Origin: JBOGXA01 sp050694175
GTDB taxonomy: Bacteria; Actinomycetota; CADDZG01; WHSQ01
NCBI GenBank assembly: GCA_050694175.1
Contig: JBOGXA010000018.1
Location: 1-64,000, forward strand
Length of the DNA stretch: 64,000 nt
Direction of reading: 5' to 3'
Part shown: piece after piece, positions 30,931 through 41,027 of the stretch
Layout: every line of letters begins with the position of its first letter
Position numbering within the stretch: position 1 is the stretch's first letter
The notes under the pieces: generated by a model
The model's input: the letters and a program-made list of their open reading frames with translations, nothing else
Database searches by the model: none
Told to the model about the DNA's origin: nothing
Translations under genes and position numbers: made by a program

Positions 30931-33473
30931 GAGACAGAGACCTCGCAGGGATCGTCATCAATGGGCGGGAGATGGTCGCCGAAGAGGGGCGCCTACTTAT
31001 CGACGTCGCCGAGGAGATGAACATCTTCGTCCCACGCTTCTGCTACCACCCCGGCATGAAATCGGTGGCGGTGTGTCGGATGTGCCTGGTCAGGATCGAG
31101 GGGATGCCAAAGCTCGCCCCGGCGTGCGCCACTCCCGTTACCGACGGCATGGTCGTGAATACGGTCGACGAGGAAGCAGTCGGAGCCCAGGAGGGGATGC
31201 TCGAGTTCCTGCTCATCAATCACCCACTCGACTGCCCCATATGCGATCGGGGAGGCGAATGCCCGCTGCAGGACCAAACATACCGGCACGGTCCGGGGTC
31301 GACTCGATACGTCGAACCCAAGAGGACCTACGAGAAGGCGCTCGACATCTCCGATCTAGTTGTTCTCGATCGAGAGCGTTGTGTGCTGTGCTGGAGGTGC
31401 GTGCGGTTCTCGGACGAGATAGCGGGTGACCGCTTCATTCAGCTCGTGGATCGGGGGGCCGGGACTCAGATCCTCACCTTCAGTGATGAACCTTTTAACA
31501 GCTACTTCTCCGGAAACACGATCCAGATCTGCCCGGTCGGAGCGCTGACCGCAAGCACATACCGGTTCGTGTCGCGACCTTGGGACCTGAAGACCGCCCC
31601 CAGTGTCTGCAGCTACTGCTCGGTCGGCTGTCCGACTACGAACGAGGCCCGGGCCGACAACCTGGTTCGTGTCCAGGCGCTTCCGAATGAGAACGTCAAC
31701 GATTTCTGGATGTGCGACAAGGGCCGCTTCGGCTTCCACTACGTCGAGTCGGGGGATCGCTTGACCACTCCACTCGTGAGGGGAGACGACGAAGAGTTTG
31801 CGCCCGCGTCGTGGGGAACGGCGCTCGAGCGCGTTGCCGAGGGAGTCCGCAACGCCGCTGCGATCGGAGTGATTGCGGGGGGTCATCTCACGACCGAGGA
31901 TGCGTTCGCTGTCGCGCGCCTCGCGCGCAAGGTCCTCGACACGCCGAACATCGACTCCCGCCTGCAGGATGCGGGCGCGCCGTATGAGAAGGCGCTCGAG
32001 ATCTCAGAGGTGGCGGGTTCGTCTGCGACCCTGAACGACGTCGAGACCGCGCGCACCATTGTGTGGGCGGGACCCGATCCCAAAGAGACGTTGCCTGTGC
32101 TGTATCTGCGGCTGCGCAAGGCAGTGCTCGACCACGGCGCGAAACTCATCGTCGTCTCACCCCGCGCCGTTTCGCTCGATGCGATTGCAGCGCACGTCGT
32201 CCGCTGCGAGCCCGGCGGGGAGGCGAAGTGCCTCGAGGCGTTGCCGCCGGACGTGAAACGTGACATCGGTGAACCTTTCGTGGCGTGCTGGGGGCCCAGC
32301 TCTCCGGGACGGGACGAAGCACCAGTGTTGCGCGGCGTTCTCGACCTGCTTGCCGAAACGCGCGGGAAACTTCTGTTGTGTCCGCCCCATGCGGGGTCGC
32401 AGGGAATGATCGACATGGGTGTCCTGCCGATGCTTGAGGGCGGCTATCAAGAGGTGTCGGCACGCGGCATGGACACGGGGGAGATGCTCGGCGCCGCAGC
32501 CGACGGCGAGCTCGACGCGCTGCTGTTGATCGGTGCGGACCCCATCGCCGACTTCCCCGACGCGGCCTTGGCCAGGCGGGCACTCGAGCGGTGCGGTTTC
32601 ACGGTCGCCGTCGAGTTGTTCGCCACCGAGAGCGCCCGACTCGCCGACGTCCTACTTCCGAGCACCGCGATCCCCGAACGCGCCGGAACGTTAACAAACC
32701 TCGAGAGGCGTCTTCAGAAGGTTGAGGCGCTCGTCGCGCCGCCGGGTGCATCGCGCGCTCCGTGGCGGATCCTGTCCGGCATCGCGCGGACGCTCGGACA
32801 AACGTGGGGGTGGGACTCAATCCAAGATGTCTGGGCCGATATCCGCGCCGAGGTCCCAACGCATGCCGACGTTGATCTCGACAGGATCAGCCAGAAGTCT
32901 CCGCCCACGACGCTGCAGTACGAGTCGGGTTTCGAGGAGGAACGCGGCGTTGAAGCCGCCGTCGTCGCCGGACCGGGAGCCGGGTACCCCAAGGGCTACC
33001 GGTCGGGCGCGCCATTCCAGACGGGACAGAATTGGCCTCTTTCGTGGGAGCTGCGCGCATTCGAAGCCGGGCAGCGGCCGGGCCTCATTCCCGTGCGGGC
33101 GGAGACACGAGAATTCCGCACTCGCAGTTCGTCTGCATCCGGGCTTCATCCGCGCGCTGTGAAGTCGCCGTCGTTCGTTCTGTACACGGGCCGGATGCTC
33201 TACGACGCCGGAACCATGGTGTCTAAGACGGCCGCACTGCGCGGCCTCTCTCGTCACCCCTTTGTCGAGCTGAGCGACATCGACGCCACCGAGCTCGGCC
33301 TGTCAGACGGTGACGAGGTGATCGTCGCGTCAAACGGGTTCGAGGCGCGGGCGAACCTGAGGATTGCAGACATCGCTCGCGGTGCGGCCTTTATCCCCTT
33401 CGACCAAGAGGGTCTGAAGGCGAACCGCTTGATTACCGGGATCAATCCGACGGTGGAGGTGAGGCCGGCGTGA
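30927..33473 (+). CDS. nuoG: NADH-quinone oxidoreductase subunit G (operon 1)
   Basis: 848 residues, GTG start overlapping nuoF. An N-terminal 2Fe-2S domain (FCYHPGMKSVAVCRMCLV, CATPV), the HPLDCPICDRGGECPLQD segment, a 4Fe-4S pair (RCVLCWRCVRF) and a third cysteine set (CSYCSVGCP) like N7. The rest is a molybdopterin oxidoreductase-like domain, structural in complex I. Links NuoEF to NuoI. Confidence 0.95.
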   Translation: MRDRDLAGIVINGREMVAEEGRLLIDVAEEMNIFVPRFCYHPGMKSVAVCRMCLVRIEGMPKLAPACATPVTDGMVVNTVDEEAVGAQEGMLEFLLINHPLDCPICDRGGECPLQDQTYRHGPGSTRYVEPKRTYEKALDISDLVVLDRERCVLCWRCVRFSDEIAGDRFIQLVDRGAGTQILTFSDEPFNSYFSGNTIQICPVGALTASTYRFVSRPWDLKTAPSVCSYCSVGCPTTNEARADNLVRVQALPNENVNDFWMCDKGRFGFHYVESGDRLTTPLVRGDDEEFAPASWGTALERVAEGVRNAAAIGVIAGGHLTTEDAFAVARLARKVLDTPNIDSRLQDAGAPYEKALEISEVAGSSATLNDVETARTIVWAGPDPKETLPVLYLRLRKAVLDHGAKLIVVSPRAVSLDAIAAHVVRCEPGGEAKCLEALPPDVKRDIGEPFVACWGPSSPGRDEAPVLRGVLDLLAETRGKLLLCPPHAGSQGMIDMGVLPMLEGGYQEVSARGMDTGEMLGAAADGELDALLLIGADPIADFPDAALARRALERCGFTVAVELFATESARLADVLLPSTAIPERAGTLTNLERRLQKVEALVAPPGASRAPWRILSGIARTLGQTWGWDSIQDVWADIRAEVPTHADVDLDRISQKSPPTTLQYESGFEEERGVEAAVVAGPGAGYPKGYRSGAPFQTGQNWPLSWELRAFEAGQRPGLIPVRAETREFRTRSSSASGLHPRAVKSPSFVLYTGRMLYDAGTMVSKTAALRGLSRHPFVELSDIDATELGLSDGDEVIVASNGFEARANLRIADIARGAAFIPFDQEGLKANRLITGINPTVEVRPA

Positions 33474-34681
33474 TCGACAGCATTGATCCCGTCCTCCTTG
33501 CGGCCCTCAAGGTGGTAATCGCGTTTGTCGCTCTGCTGGTCGTCACGATGTTGGTCGTGTGGGCCGAGCGGAAGGTCATCGCGGACATGCAAGCTCGCGT
33601 TGGACCGAACCGGTGGGGGCCATTCGGGATTCTTCAGACCCTGGCGGACGGCATCAAGTTGTTCTTCAAGGAGGACCTGCGTCCGAGGGATGCCGACCGA
33701 TGGACTTACGCCCTGGCCCCGATCGCAGCGATGGTTCCTTCCTTCCTTGCCTTCGCAGTCGTGCCAATCGGGGATCACGTTACGGTCGGAGACGACCGGG
33801 TGGACTTCATAGTCGGCGATCTCAACATCGGGATCCTGTATTTCCTGGCGATGGGCTCGCTCGGCGTTTACGGTGTTGTGCTCGCGGGATGGGCGTCGGG
33901 CTCGAAGTATCCGCTCTTGGGGGGGATTCGTTCCAGCGCGCAGATGATCTCGTACGAGATCGCTCTCGGACTCTCTCTCGTTCCCATCGTGCTTGCAGCC
34001 GGGAGCCTTTCCACAGTAGAAATCGTCGCGGCGCAGGCCGACACGGTCCGAAACGTTGACTTCTTTGACGGGATTCCAGTCCTCGAGCAGATCTCCACGC
34101 TCTTTCGCTTCGTTCCGAACTGGTACATCTGGTCACAGTGGCCGGCATTCCTGATCTTTCTCATTGCCGGGATCGCCGAAACCAACCGTGCGCCGTTCGA
34201 TCTTCCCGAAGCAGAGACGGAGCTGATCGCCGGGTACCACACCGAGTACTCGGGCATCCGCTTCGCCATGTTCTTTCTGGGTGAGTACATCCACGTGGTC
34301 GTCATTTCGGCAATGGCGGTAACGCTTTTCTTCGGTGGATGGAACGGACCCAGCCCAGGCTTCGTCGAGTGGCTGTGGCCAATGGTGTGGTTCGTCGTAA
34401 AGACAAGTCTGTTCGTCTACCTGTTCGTGTGGTTGCGGGCCACACTACCGAGGTTGCGTTACGACCGTCTCATGTGGCTCGGCTGGAAGCGACTGATCCC
34501 GGCGGCGCTTGTGTGGATCATGGTCACCGCCGTGGTCAACACCGACGAGGTGTCGCGCACCTGGAGACTCGCCGTGTTCGGCGTCCTGTTCGTGCTCGTA
34601 CTCATCTGGGTGGGTCGCGGCGACCCGCGCTTGAAGCAGGCCGCGGCTCCCGCGAGGAGGGTGCGCAGTGGCGTTGCCTGA
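33470..34681 (+). CDS. nuoH: NADH-quinone oxidoreductase subunit H (operon 1)
   Basis: 403 residues, GTG start overlapping nuoG. Eight or nine helices; conserved WAERKVIADMQARVGPNRWGP, TLADGIKLFFKED, and ETNRAPFDLPEAETELIAGYHTEYSG, the quinone-channel and E-channel loops. Anchors the peripheral arm to the membrane arm. Its 3' end overlaps nuoI by 14 bases. Confidence 0.95.
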   Translation: MIDSIDPVLLAALKVVIAFVALLVVTMLVVWAERKVIADMQARVGPNRWGPFGILQTLADGIKLFFKEDLRPRDADRWTYALAPIAAMVPSFLAFAVVPIGDHVTVGDDRVDFIVGDLNIGILYFLAMGSLGVYGVVLAGWASGSKYPLLGGIRSSAQMISYEIALGLSLVPIVLAAGSLSTVEIVAAQADTVRNVDFFDGIPVLEQISTLFRFVPNWYIWSQWPAFLIFLIAGIAETNRAPFDLPEAETELIAGYHTEYSGIRFAMFFLGEYIHVVVISAMAVTLFFGGWNGPSPGFVEWLWPMVWFVVKTSLFVYLFVWLRATLPRLRYDRLMWLGWKRLIPAALVWIMVTAVVNTDEVSRTWRLAVFGVLFVLVLIWVGRGDPRLKQAAAPARRVRSGVA

Positions 34682-35225
34682 GATCCTGACCGGGCTGAAG
34701 GTCGTCATCCGCAACGTCTTCCGCAAGAAGGAGACGGTGAGCTACCCGGAGGTTCGCCGCCAGCCGTGGCCCCGGTTCAAGGGTCGCCACATTCTGGACC
34801 GCCATCCGGACGGGCTCGAGAAGTGCATCGGCTGCGAACTGTGCGCGGGCGCCTGTCCTGCGGACGCGATCTATGTGGTCGGGGCCGAGAACACTCCCGA
34901 GCAACGGTTCTCGCCGGGCGAACGATATGCGCAGATCTACCAGATCAACTATCTGAGGTGCATCTTCTGTGGACTCTGTGTCGAGGCATGTCCGACGGAG
35001 GCCCTTCTGATGACGACCGAGTACGAGATCTCCGGATCGTCGCGCGAGGCGCTGATCTACACGAAGGATCAGTTGATCGTCGATGCTCCGATCGAGCGTC
35101 ATTGGGACACGAAGATCGAATACTCCCCCGACCGGAGCGAGAAAGCCAAGCCGGAGGAAGGCGGGCGGATACGAGATGCGCGCTATCCCGAAGACTTCCT
35201 ACCTCCCACGGGACGTCAAACGTGA
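34668..35225 (+). CDS. nuoI: NADH-quinone oxidoreductase subunit I (operon 1)
   Basis: 185 residues from GTG 34668, with GAGGAGG upstream inside nuoH. Two 4Fe-4S motifs, CIGCELCAGACP and CIFCGLCVEACP, carry N6a and N6b. Normal length and no long tail, unlike the paralogue at 45869. Transfers electrons from NuoG to NuoB. Confidence 0.95.
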   Translation: MALPEILTGLKVVIRNVFRKKETVSYPEVRRQPWPRFKGRHILDRHPDGLEKCIGCELCAGACPADAIYVVGAENTPEQRFSPGERYAQIYQINYLRCIFCGLCVEACPTEALLMTTEYEISGSSREALIYTKDQLIVDAPIERHWDTKIEYSPDRSEKAKPEEGGRIRDARYPEDFLPPTGRQT

Positions 35226-35797
35226 GCATCGAGGTCGTCGTCTTCGGCGTTTCTTTTGTGGTCGCATTGGGAGCGGCTATTGCCATGCTTTTTGCCCCCA
35301 ATGCCGTACACGTGGCGCTCTTCCTGGTCGCCACGCAGATTGCTCTGGCGCTGACCTTTCTGCTTCAGGGCGCCCACTTCATCGCGGCGGTCCAGATCAT
35401 TGTGTACGCCGGAGCGATCATGGTTCTGTTCCTGTTCGTCATCATGCTCCTCGGAGTGGATCGCCGGGAGGTCCTGGTTGAGCCTCTAAAGGGACAGCGA
35501 CCCCTTGCGGCCGGTCTCGGGGCGTTGCTGGTAGCCGAGATCGGTTACGTCGCGTGGCGCGGCTTCGATTTCGTTGCTGGTGGCCGGGGCGAGTCCGCTC
35601 TGCAGGCCCTCAACCAGGATCCCGGAAACGTCAAGGCAATCGCCCGCGCCCTGTTCAATCGTTACCTGCTTCCCTTCGAGATCACGTCGGTGCTGCTGGT
35701 TGTGGCGATTGTCGGCGTAATGGTGCTTGCGCGTCGAATCGGGTCGGCGGCCGCGCCGGCGCGCGATGCGGAGGCCGGAAAAGGACAGGCGGCGTGA
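35222..35797 (+). CDS. nuoJ: NADH-quinone oxidoreductase subunit J (operon 1)
   Basis: 191 residues from GTG 35222, overlapping the nuoI stop. Five helices with the family segment FIAAVQIIVYAGAIMVLFLFVIMLL. A ~20-residue Ala/Gly tail. Part of the proton-pumping membrane arm. Confidence 0.93.
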   Translation: MSIEVVVFGVSFVVALGAAIAMLFAPNAVHVALFLVATQIALALTFLLQGAHFIAAVQIIVYAGAIMVLFLFVIMLLGVDRREVLVEPLKGQRPLAAGLGALLVAEIGYVAWRGFDFVAGGRGESALQALNQDPGNVKAIARALFNRYLLPFEITSVLLVVAIVGVMVLARRIGSAAAPARDAEAGKGQAA

Positions 35798-36102
35798 CGA
35801 GCGTCGACCCCGGTTACTACCTCGCGCTCGCCGGCCTGCTTTTCACCGTGGGCGTGGTCGGTGCGCTTGTGCGTCGCAATGCGATCGTCATCTTCATGTT
35901 CATCGAGCTAATGCTCAATGCCGTCAACCTCGCGTTCGTGACATTCGCACGAATGCGTGGAAGCGTCGACGGCCAGGTTCTCGTCTTCTTTGTCCTGGTT
36001 GTTGCCGCCGCCGAGGCTGTCGTCGGACTGGCGATCATCCTCTCAATCTTCCGCCGGCGTCACAGCGGCAACGTCGACGACATGAGCCTGTTGAAGTGGT
36101 GA
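35794..36102 (+). CDS. nuoK: NADH-quinone oxidoreductase subunit K (operon 1)
   Basis: 102 residues from GTG 35794. Three helices; the two buried glutamates needed for pumping are in FMFIELMLNAVNLAF and VVAAAEAVVGLAI. The C-terminus DDMSLLKW is typical of NuoK. Confidence 0.95.
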   Translation: MTSVDPGYYLALAGLLFTVGVVGALVRRNAIVIFMFIELMLNAVNLAFVTFARMRGSVDGQVLVFFVLVVAAAEAVVGLAIILSIFRRRHSGNVDDMSLLKW

Positions 36103-36106
36103 GGCA

Positions 36107-38029
36107 GTGATCTTCGCGGGATTCAGCCCAGGCCTCGCGCCGTACATCATCCTGTTCCCACTGATCGGATCGATTGTGCTGCTGCTGGCCGGGAAGCGCC
36201 TCGGCCGCCTCAGTGGTCCGCTTGCCACCGCCGCCGTCGGTCTGTCCTTTCTCGCCGGAGTCGTGCAGTTCCTCAGGGTGGTCGGCATATCGGCCGGGCA
36301 CGGCGAGGGGAACACGCGCGAAGCCACCTACCGCTGGTTCGAATGGATCGCGGCCGGCGACTTCCGGTTTTCGGCAGACTTGCTCGTCGATCAGCTCTCG
36401 ATGCTGATGGTGCTGGTGGTGACGGGCGTGGGGACGCTCATACACGTGTATTCGATCGGATACATGCACGGCGACCCGCGCTATCCGAGGTACTTCGCCT
36501 ACCTCAATCTCTTTGCCGCCTCCATGCTGCTACTCGTGCTGGCCGACAACCTGCTACTCATGTTCGTCGGTTGGGAGGGCGTCGGCCTCTGCTCGTACTT
36601 GTTAATCGGATTCTGGTTCGAGAGGGATGTCGCGGCCAACGCCGCCAAGAAGGCATTCATTGTCAACCGAATCGGGGACTTCTCGTTCATGCTCGGGATC
36701 TTTCTGCTTGCCGGCACGGTCGGGAGCCTTGCATTCGGCGAGATAAACGCGCTCGCTCGAGGTGGAATGAGCGCAGGCATCGCGACGATTGCAGCACTGC
36801 TCCTGTTCGGTGGAGCGACGGGGAAGAGCGCCCAGATACCGCTTTACATCTGGTTGCCGGATGCGATGGAGGGCCCGACACCCGTGTCTGCGCTCATACA
36901 CGCGGCGACGATGGTGACCGCGGGTGTGTACATGGTCGCTCGTCTGAGCCCGCTTTTCGAAGCGTCGGGCGACGCGTTGATGGTGGTTGCCTGGATCGGG
37001 GCAATTACCGCGCTGTGGGCCGCGCTGATGGCCTGCGCCGAATACGACATCAAGAAGATTCTGGCGTACTCGACCATCTCGCAGCTCGGGTACATGTTCC
37101 TGGCTCATGGCGTGGGGGCGTATTCGGCCGGTATGTTCCACCTCGTCACGCATGCGTTCTTCAAGGCGCTGATGTTCCTGGGGGCGGGGGCCGTCATGCA
37201 CGGGCTTGCCGGCGAGACCGACATTCGCAAGATGAGCGGTTTGCGTAAGCAAATGCCGGTCACCGGATGGACGTTCGCGGCGGGATGGCTGGCGATCTGC
37301 GGGATCGTGCCGTTCTCAGGTTTCTTCTCGAAGGACGCCATCCTTGCAGGGGCGTGGGCGCAGGGAGAGTACGTCCTGTGGACGATCGGCGTCGGAACCG
37401 CGCTGCTGACGGCGTTCTACATGTCGCGGCTTTACTTCCGCGTTTTCGAGGGGCCGGTGCGGACCCCGCAAGGTACGCACGCGCACGACGCCGGCGGGAC
37501 GATGAAGGCCGCCCTCATTCCGCTTGCGGCCACCGCCGTGATCGGCGGCATCATCAACCTGCCCGGCCCAATCACGCTCGAGCACTTCCTCGAGCCCGTG
37601 GTCGGTGAATCGGAACTGCCTACGGGCATCGTCCCATGGCTTCTTGGGGCCGCCGCTCTACTAGTAGCGGTTGCCGGCATTGCGGTAGCTCGCTCTCTGT
37701 ATCTGCTGCCCGGAGCAGAGGAGCGGCGCGCTCACGTTCAACGTCCCATTGCACCTCTGGTGGCCGGGGCTCGGAACAAGTTCTACGTCGACGTCGTCTA
37801 TGGACGGGCGCTAGTGCTTCCGGGCAAGGCCTTTGCAGCGTTCTGCGCCGACTTCTTCGATCGCAAGGTGATCGACGGAGCGGTCAACGGGAGCGCGTGG
37901 CTGGTGGGATGGTTGTCGCAGGGACTGAGGCGGGTTCAAACGGGCTATGTGCGCAACTACGCCGCCGTTTTCCTCCTCGGAGTTGTGGTGGTGTTCTCCT
38001 TATTGATCCTGCGGGTGGGTATTTCGTGA
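36107..38029 (+). CDS. nuoL: NADH-quinone oxidoreductase subunit L (operon 1)
   Basis: 640 residues, GTG start at 36107. An antiporter-like subunit of about 16 helices with FVGWEGVGLCSYLLIGFW, PLYIWLPDAMEGPTPVSALIHAATMVTAGVY and a long C-terminal lateral helix region. The outermost proton-pumping subunit. Ends four bases inside nuoM. Confidence 0.95.
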   Translation: MIFAGFSPGLAPYIILFPLIGSIVLLLAGKRLGRLSGPLATAAVGLSFLAGVVQFLRVVGISAGHGEGNTREATYRWFEWIAAGDFRFSADLLVDQLSMLMVLVVTGVGTLIHVYSIGYMHGDPRYPRYFAYLNLFAASMLLLVLADNLLLMFVGWEGVGLCSYLLIGFWFERDVAANAAKKAFIVNRIGDFSFMLGIFLLAGTVGSLAFGEINALARGGMSAGIATIAALLLFGGATGKSAQIPLYIWLPDAMEGPTPVSALIHAATMVTAGVYMVARLSPLFEASGDALMVVAWIGAITALWAALMACAEYDIKKILAYSTISQLGYMFLAHGVGAYSAGMFHLVTHAFFKALMFLGAGAVMHGLAGETDIRKMSGLRKQMPVTGWTFAAGWLAICGIVPFSGFFSKDAILAGAWAQGEYVLWTIGVGTALLTAFYMSRLYFRVFEGPVRTPQGTHAHDAGGTMKAALIPLAATAVIGGIINLPGPITLEHFLEPVVGESELPTGIVPWLLGAAALLVAVAGIAVARSLYLLPGAEERRAHVQRPIAPLVAGARNKFYVDVVYGRALVLPGKAFAAFCADFFDRKVIDGAVNGSAWLVGWLSQGLRRVQTGYVRNYAAVFLLGVVVVFSLLILRVGIS

Positions 38030-39543
38030 GCGAGTGGCCCCTCGTCGACATCGTGATCTTCATGCCCCTTGCAGGTGCGGTTCTTCTCGGCCTGTTCCCC
38101 AGCACACGCGTCGGGGCGATTCGCGCCTGGGCTCTGGTTGTGTCTCTTCTCACATTCGTGTTCTCGCTGGGCATCCTGATTGAGTTCGATGCATCGGCGA
38201 GCGTCCGCTTCCAGCTCGGGACCTCCGCGGAATGGATTCCAAACTGGGGAATTGGTTACATCACCGGCGTCGATGGGATCAGCCTGTGGTTGGTGATCCT
38301 GACGGCGTTCTTGATGCCGCTCGCGGTTCTGGCATCGTGGAACGTGGAGAAGAAGGTAAAGCCGTTCTTTGTCTTCCTTCTGGCGCTAGAGACCGGAATG
38401 ATCGGCGTCTTCTCTTCGCTCGACATGTTCCTCTTCTACCTGTTCTGGGAGGCGACACTGGTCCCGATGTACTTCCTCATCGGGATCTGGGGATACGGAC
38501 GGCGAACCTACGCGGCCCTCAAGTTCTTCCTTTTCACTCTGATTGGCTCCTTGTTGATGCTCGTTGCCATCCTTGCGCTGTATTTCACCGGTGGGGACGA
38601 CCCCACGTTTGGCTATGAGGCGTTATTGAACACACCGCTTGCCCTGGACACCCAGCGGCTGCTGTTCCTCGCTTTCTTCGCGAGCTTCGCCGTGAAGATA
38701 CCCCTGGTTCCGCTGCACACCTGGCTTCCGGACGCTCACACCGAAGCACCGACGGCGGGTTCGGTCATGCTGGCCGCAGTCCTGCTGAAGATGGGTGCTT
38801 ACGGACTGATTCGGTTCGGCATCCCGCTGTTCCCGGACGCCGCGCGCGATTTCGTGCCGTTGATCATCGGACTGTCCATCGCGGGGATTCTCTATGGAGC
38901 CCTTGTGGCGGCCATGCAGCGGGATCTCAAACGGCTAATTGCGTACTCGTCTGTGGCACACCTGGGTTTTGTGACTCTCGGGCTCTTTGTCGGTTCGGTG
39001 GAGGGCATGAGTGGGGGAATCCTGCAGATGGTCAGCCACGGACTGTCCACAGGCGCTCTATTCATGCTCGTCGGCGCGCTCTACGACCGCCGTCACACGC
39101 GCTTGATCGCCGACTTCGGCGGACTTGCAAAGTCGGTCCCGATCCTCGCGGGCGTTTTCTTGGTCGTGGCCCTGTCGTCTCTCGGGCTCCCCGGCCTCAA
39201 CGGATTCGTCGGTGAGTTCCTGGTGCTTCTCGGAACATTTCTGACGTATCGGTGGTGGGTCATACCGGCGGCGTTCGGTGTTGTCCTTGCCGCGGTTTAC
39301 CTGTTGTGGGCGTACCAGCGTGTGTTCCACGGTGAGTTGACGAGCCCAGAGAATCGCAACGTTAGCGACCTCAACCCACGCGAGGTGGTCATGTTCGCTC
39401 CCCTCGTTGCCCTGATCGTGATCATCGGTGTGTACCCCAAGCCCTTCCTCGAGCGCATCGAGCCGGCCGCGCAGATCGTGGTCGAATCGCTCACCGAGGG
39501 CTCCACTCTTCCCGGCGCGCCCGGGGTTGCGGAGGCCCCCTGA
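38026..39543 (+). CDS. nuoM: NADH-quinone oxidoreductase subunit M (operon 1)
   Basis: 505 residues from GTG 38026. Fourteen helices; pumping residues lie in LFYLFWEATLVPMYFLIGIWG and VPLHTWLPDAHTEAPTAGSVMLAAVLLKMGAYG. A 25-residue polar C-terminal tail. Its stop shares a base with the nuoN start. Confidence 0.95.
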   Translation: MSEWPLVDIVIFMPLAGAVLLGLFPSTRVGAIRAWALVVSLLTFVFSLGILIEFDASASVRFQLGTSAEWIPNWGIGYITGVDGISLWLVILTAFLMPLAVLASWNVEKKVKPFFVFLLALETGMIGVFSSLDMFLFYLFWEATLVPMYFLIGIWGYGRRTYAALKFFLFTLIGSLLMLVAILALYFTGGDDPTFGYEALLNTPLALDTQRLLFLAFFASFAVKIPLVPLHTWLPDAHTEAPTAGSVMLAAVLLKMGAYGLIRFGIPLFPDAARDFVPLIIGLSIAGILYGALVAAMQRDLKRLIAYSSVAHLGFVTLGLFVGSVEGMSGGILQMVSHGLSTGALFMLVGALYDRRHTRLIADFGGLAKSVPILAGVFLVVALSSLGLPGLNGFVGEFLVLLGTFLTYRWWVIPAAFGVVLAAVYLLWAYQRVFHGELTSPENRNVSDLNPREVVMFAPLVALIVIIGVYPKPFLERIEPAAQIVVESLTEGSTLPGAPGVAEAP

Positions 39544-41027
39544 TGTCACCCGAGGTCAGGCTCGCGGGGATCGCGCCCGAGATCGCCCTCACGGTCGCCG
39601 CCTTCGTTGTCTTGCTGGTCGACGCATTCGTCGGCGAGCGGCGGAACCGGTGGTTTCTTCCTCTGCTCGCAACGATCGGGCTCGGAGCATCCGTTTACTT
39701 CGCAGTGGATGCCTGGGGGGCCAACGAGTTACAGCTCGCGCGGATGGTCGCGGTCGACGGCTTCGCCACGTTTGCGAAAGTGACTCTCGCAACCTTCGGA
39801 CTACTCACGGTGTGGCTGTCGCACGACTATCTACGCCGGCGTGACATCGAGGAATCGGAGTACTACGCCCTGGTTCTGTTCGCTGTCGCGGGGATGATGT
39901 TGATGGCGAGTGCCGCAGACCTGATTGTGATGTTCATCGCTCTCGAGACCTTCTCCATTTCCCTCTATGTGCTGGTCGGCTTTCGACGACACAGTCTCTT
40001 CGGTCAGGAAAGCGCGATGAAGTACTTCCTGTTGGGCGCGTTCTCATCCGCATTCTTCTTGCTCGGCATCGCGTTCGCGTATGGGGCCGTGGGGTCGACA
40101 AACCTCTACGGGAACCTCTCGTCGCTTGATTGTGCGACACCAGGCCTCGCGCGGGTCGTTGAGTGCGCCTCGGGATCGAGTGCCGGGCTCCTCGTTCTCG
40201 GCATCGGCTTGCTGATAGTGGGTCTCGGTTTCAAGATCGCAGCCGTTCCGTTCCACATGTGGACCCCCGACGCGTACCAGGGGGCGCCCGCGCCCGTCAC
40301 GGGATTCATGGCCGCCGGTTCCAAGCTGGCAGGCTTCGCCGCGCTCATTCGGCTGCTTGACGTGGGGCTCTTTTCGTTTCGCGCCGATTGGCGTCCCCTC
40401 GTAATCGGAATAGCGGTCCTCACCATGATCGTTGGGTCGGTTCTGGCCGTCGTTCAGGAGGACCTCAAACGGCTGCTTGCGTACTCGTCCATTGCGCACG
40501 CAGGGTTCGTTTTGACCGGCATCGTTGCGGCGAACGATCGAGGCGTGGCCGGAACACTCTTCTATCTGGCAACATACGGCGTGACCATCCTCGGCGCGTT
40601 CGCGATCATTTCCGTCCTAAGCGATTCGGATGAGCGGCGGGTCAGGATCTCGGACTATCGGGGTCTGTTCGACGATCACCCGATGTTGACCGGTGCTCTT
40701 ACCCTCTTTCTACTCTCTCTGGCGGGAGTGCCGCTCACCTCCGGCTTCGTCGGGAAGCTGGTCGTTTTTGGAGCCGCGGTGGAGGCGGGCTACGAATGGC
40801 TCGTCGTCGTGGGCGTAATCGCCAGCGCCATCGCCGCCTTCTTCTATCTGAAAGTGATGGCTGCGATGTACATGCAGGAGCGCGTGGGCGAAGGTGTTAC
40901 GCGCCGGCGAACCCCGCTAGGGGTCGCCGTGGTGGCGCTGGCCGCACTGGCGACCGTCTTCTTCGGTCTTCTGTGGACGCCGCTTATAGAGGCGGCGGAA
41001 AAGGCGACGTTCTTCGCCGGAGGCTAG
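39543..41027 (+). CDS. nuoN: NADH-quinone oxidoreductase subunit N (operon 1)
   Basis: 494 residues from ATG 39543 (TGATG overlap). Family motifs IALETFSISLYVLVGFRRH, VPFHMWTPDAYQGAPAPVTGFMAAGSK and EDLKRLLAYSSIAHAGF. Last gene of the complete operon; its stop overlaps the convergent VOC gene by four bases. Confidence 0.95.
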   Translation: MSPEVRLAGIAPEIALTVAAFVVLLVDAFVGERRNRWFLPLLATIGLGASVYFAVDAWGANELQLARMVAVDGFATFAKVTLATFGLLTVWLSHDYLRRRDIEESEYYALVLFAVAGMMLMASAADLIVMFIALETFSISLYVLVGFRRHSLFGQESAMKYFLLGAFSSAFFLLGIAFAYGAVGSTNLYGNLSSLDCATPGLARVVECASGSSAGLLVLGIGLLIVGLGFKIAAVPFHMWTPDAYQGAPAPVTGFMAAGSKLAGFAALIRLLDVGLFSFRADWRPLVIGIAVLTMIVGSVLAVVQEDLKRLLAYSSIAHAGFVLTGIVAANDRGVAGTLFYLATYGVTILGAFAIISVLSDSDERRVRISDYRGLFDDHPMLTGALTLFLLSLAGVPLTSGFVGKLVVFGAAVEAGYEWLVVVGVIASAIAAFFYLKVMAAMYMQERVGEGVTRRRTPLGVAVVALAALATVFFGLLWTPLIEAAEKATFFAGG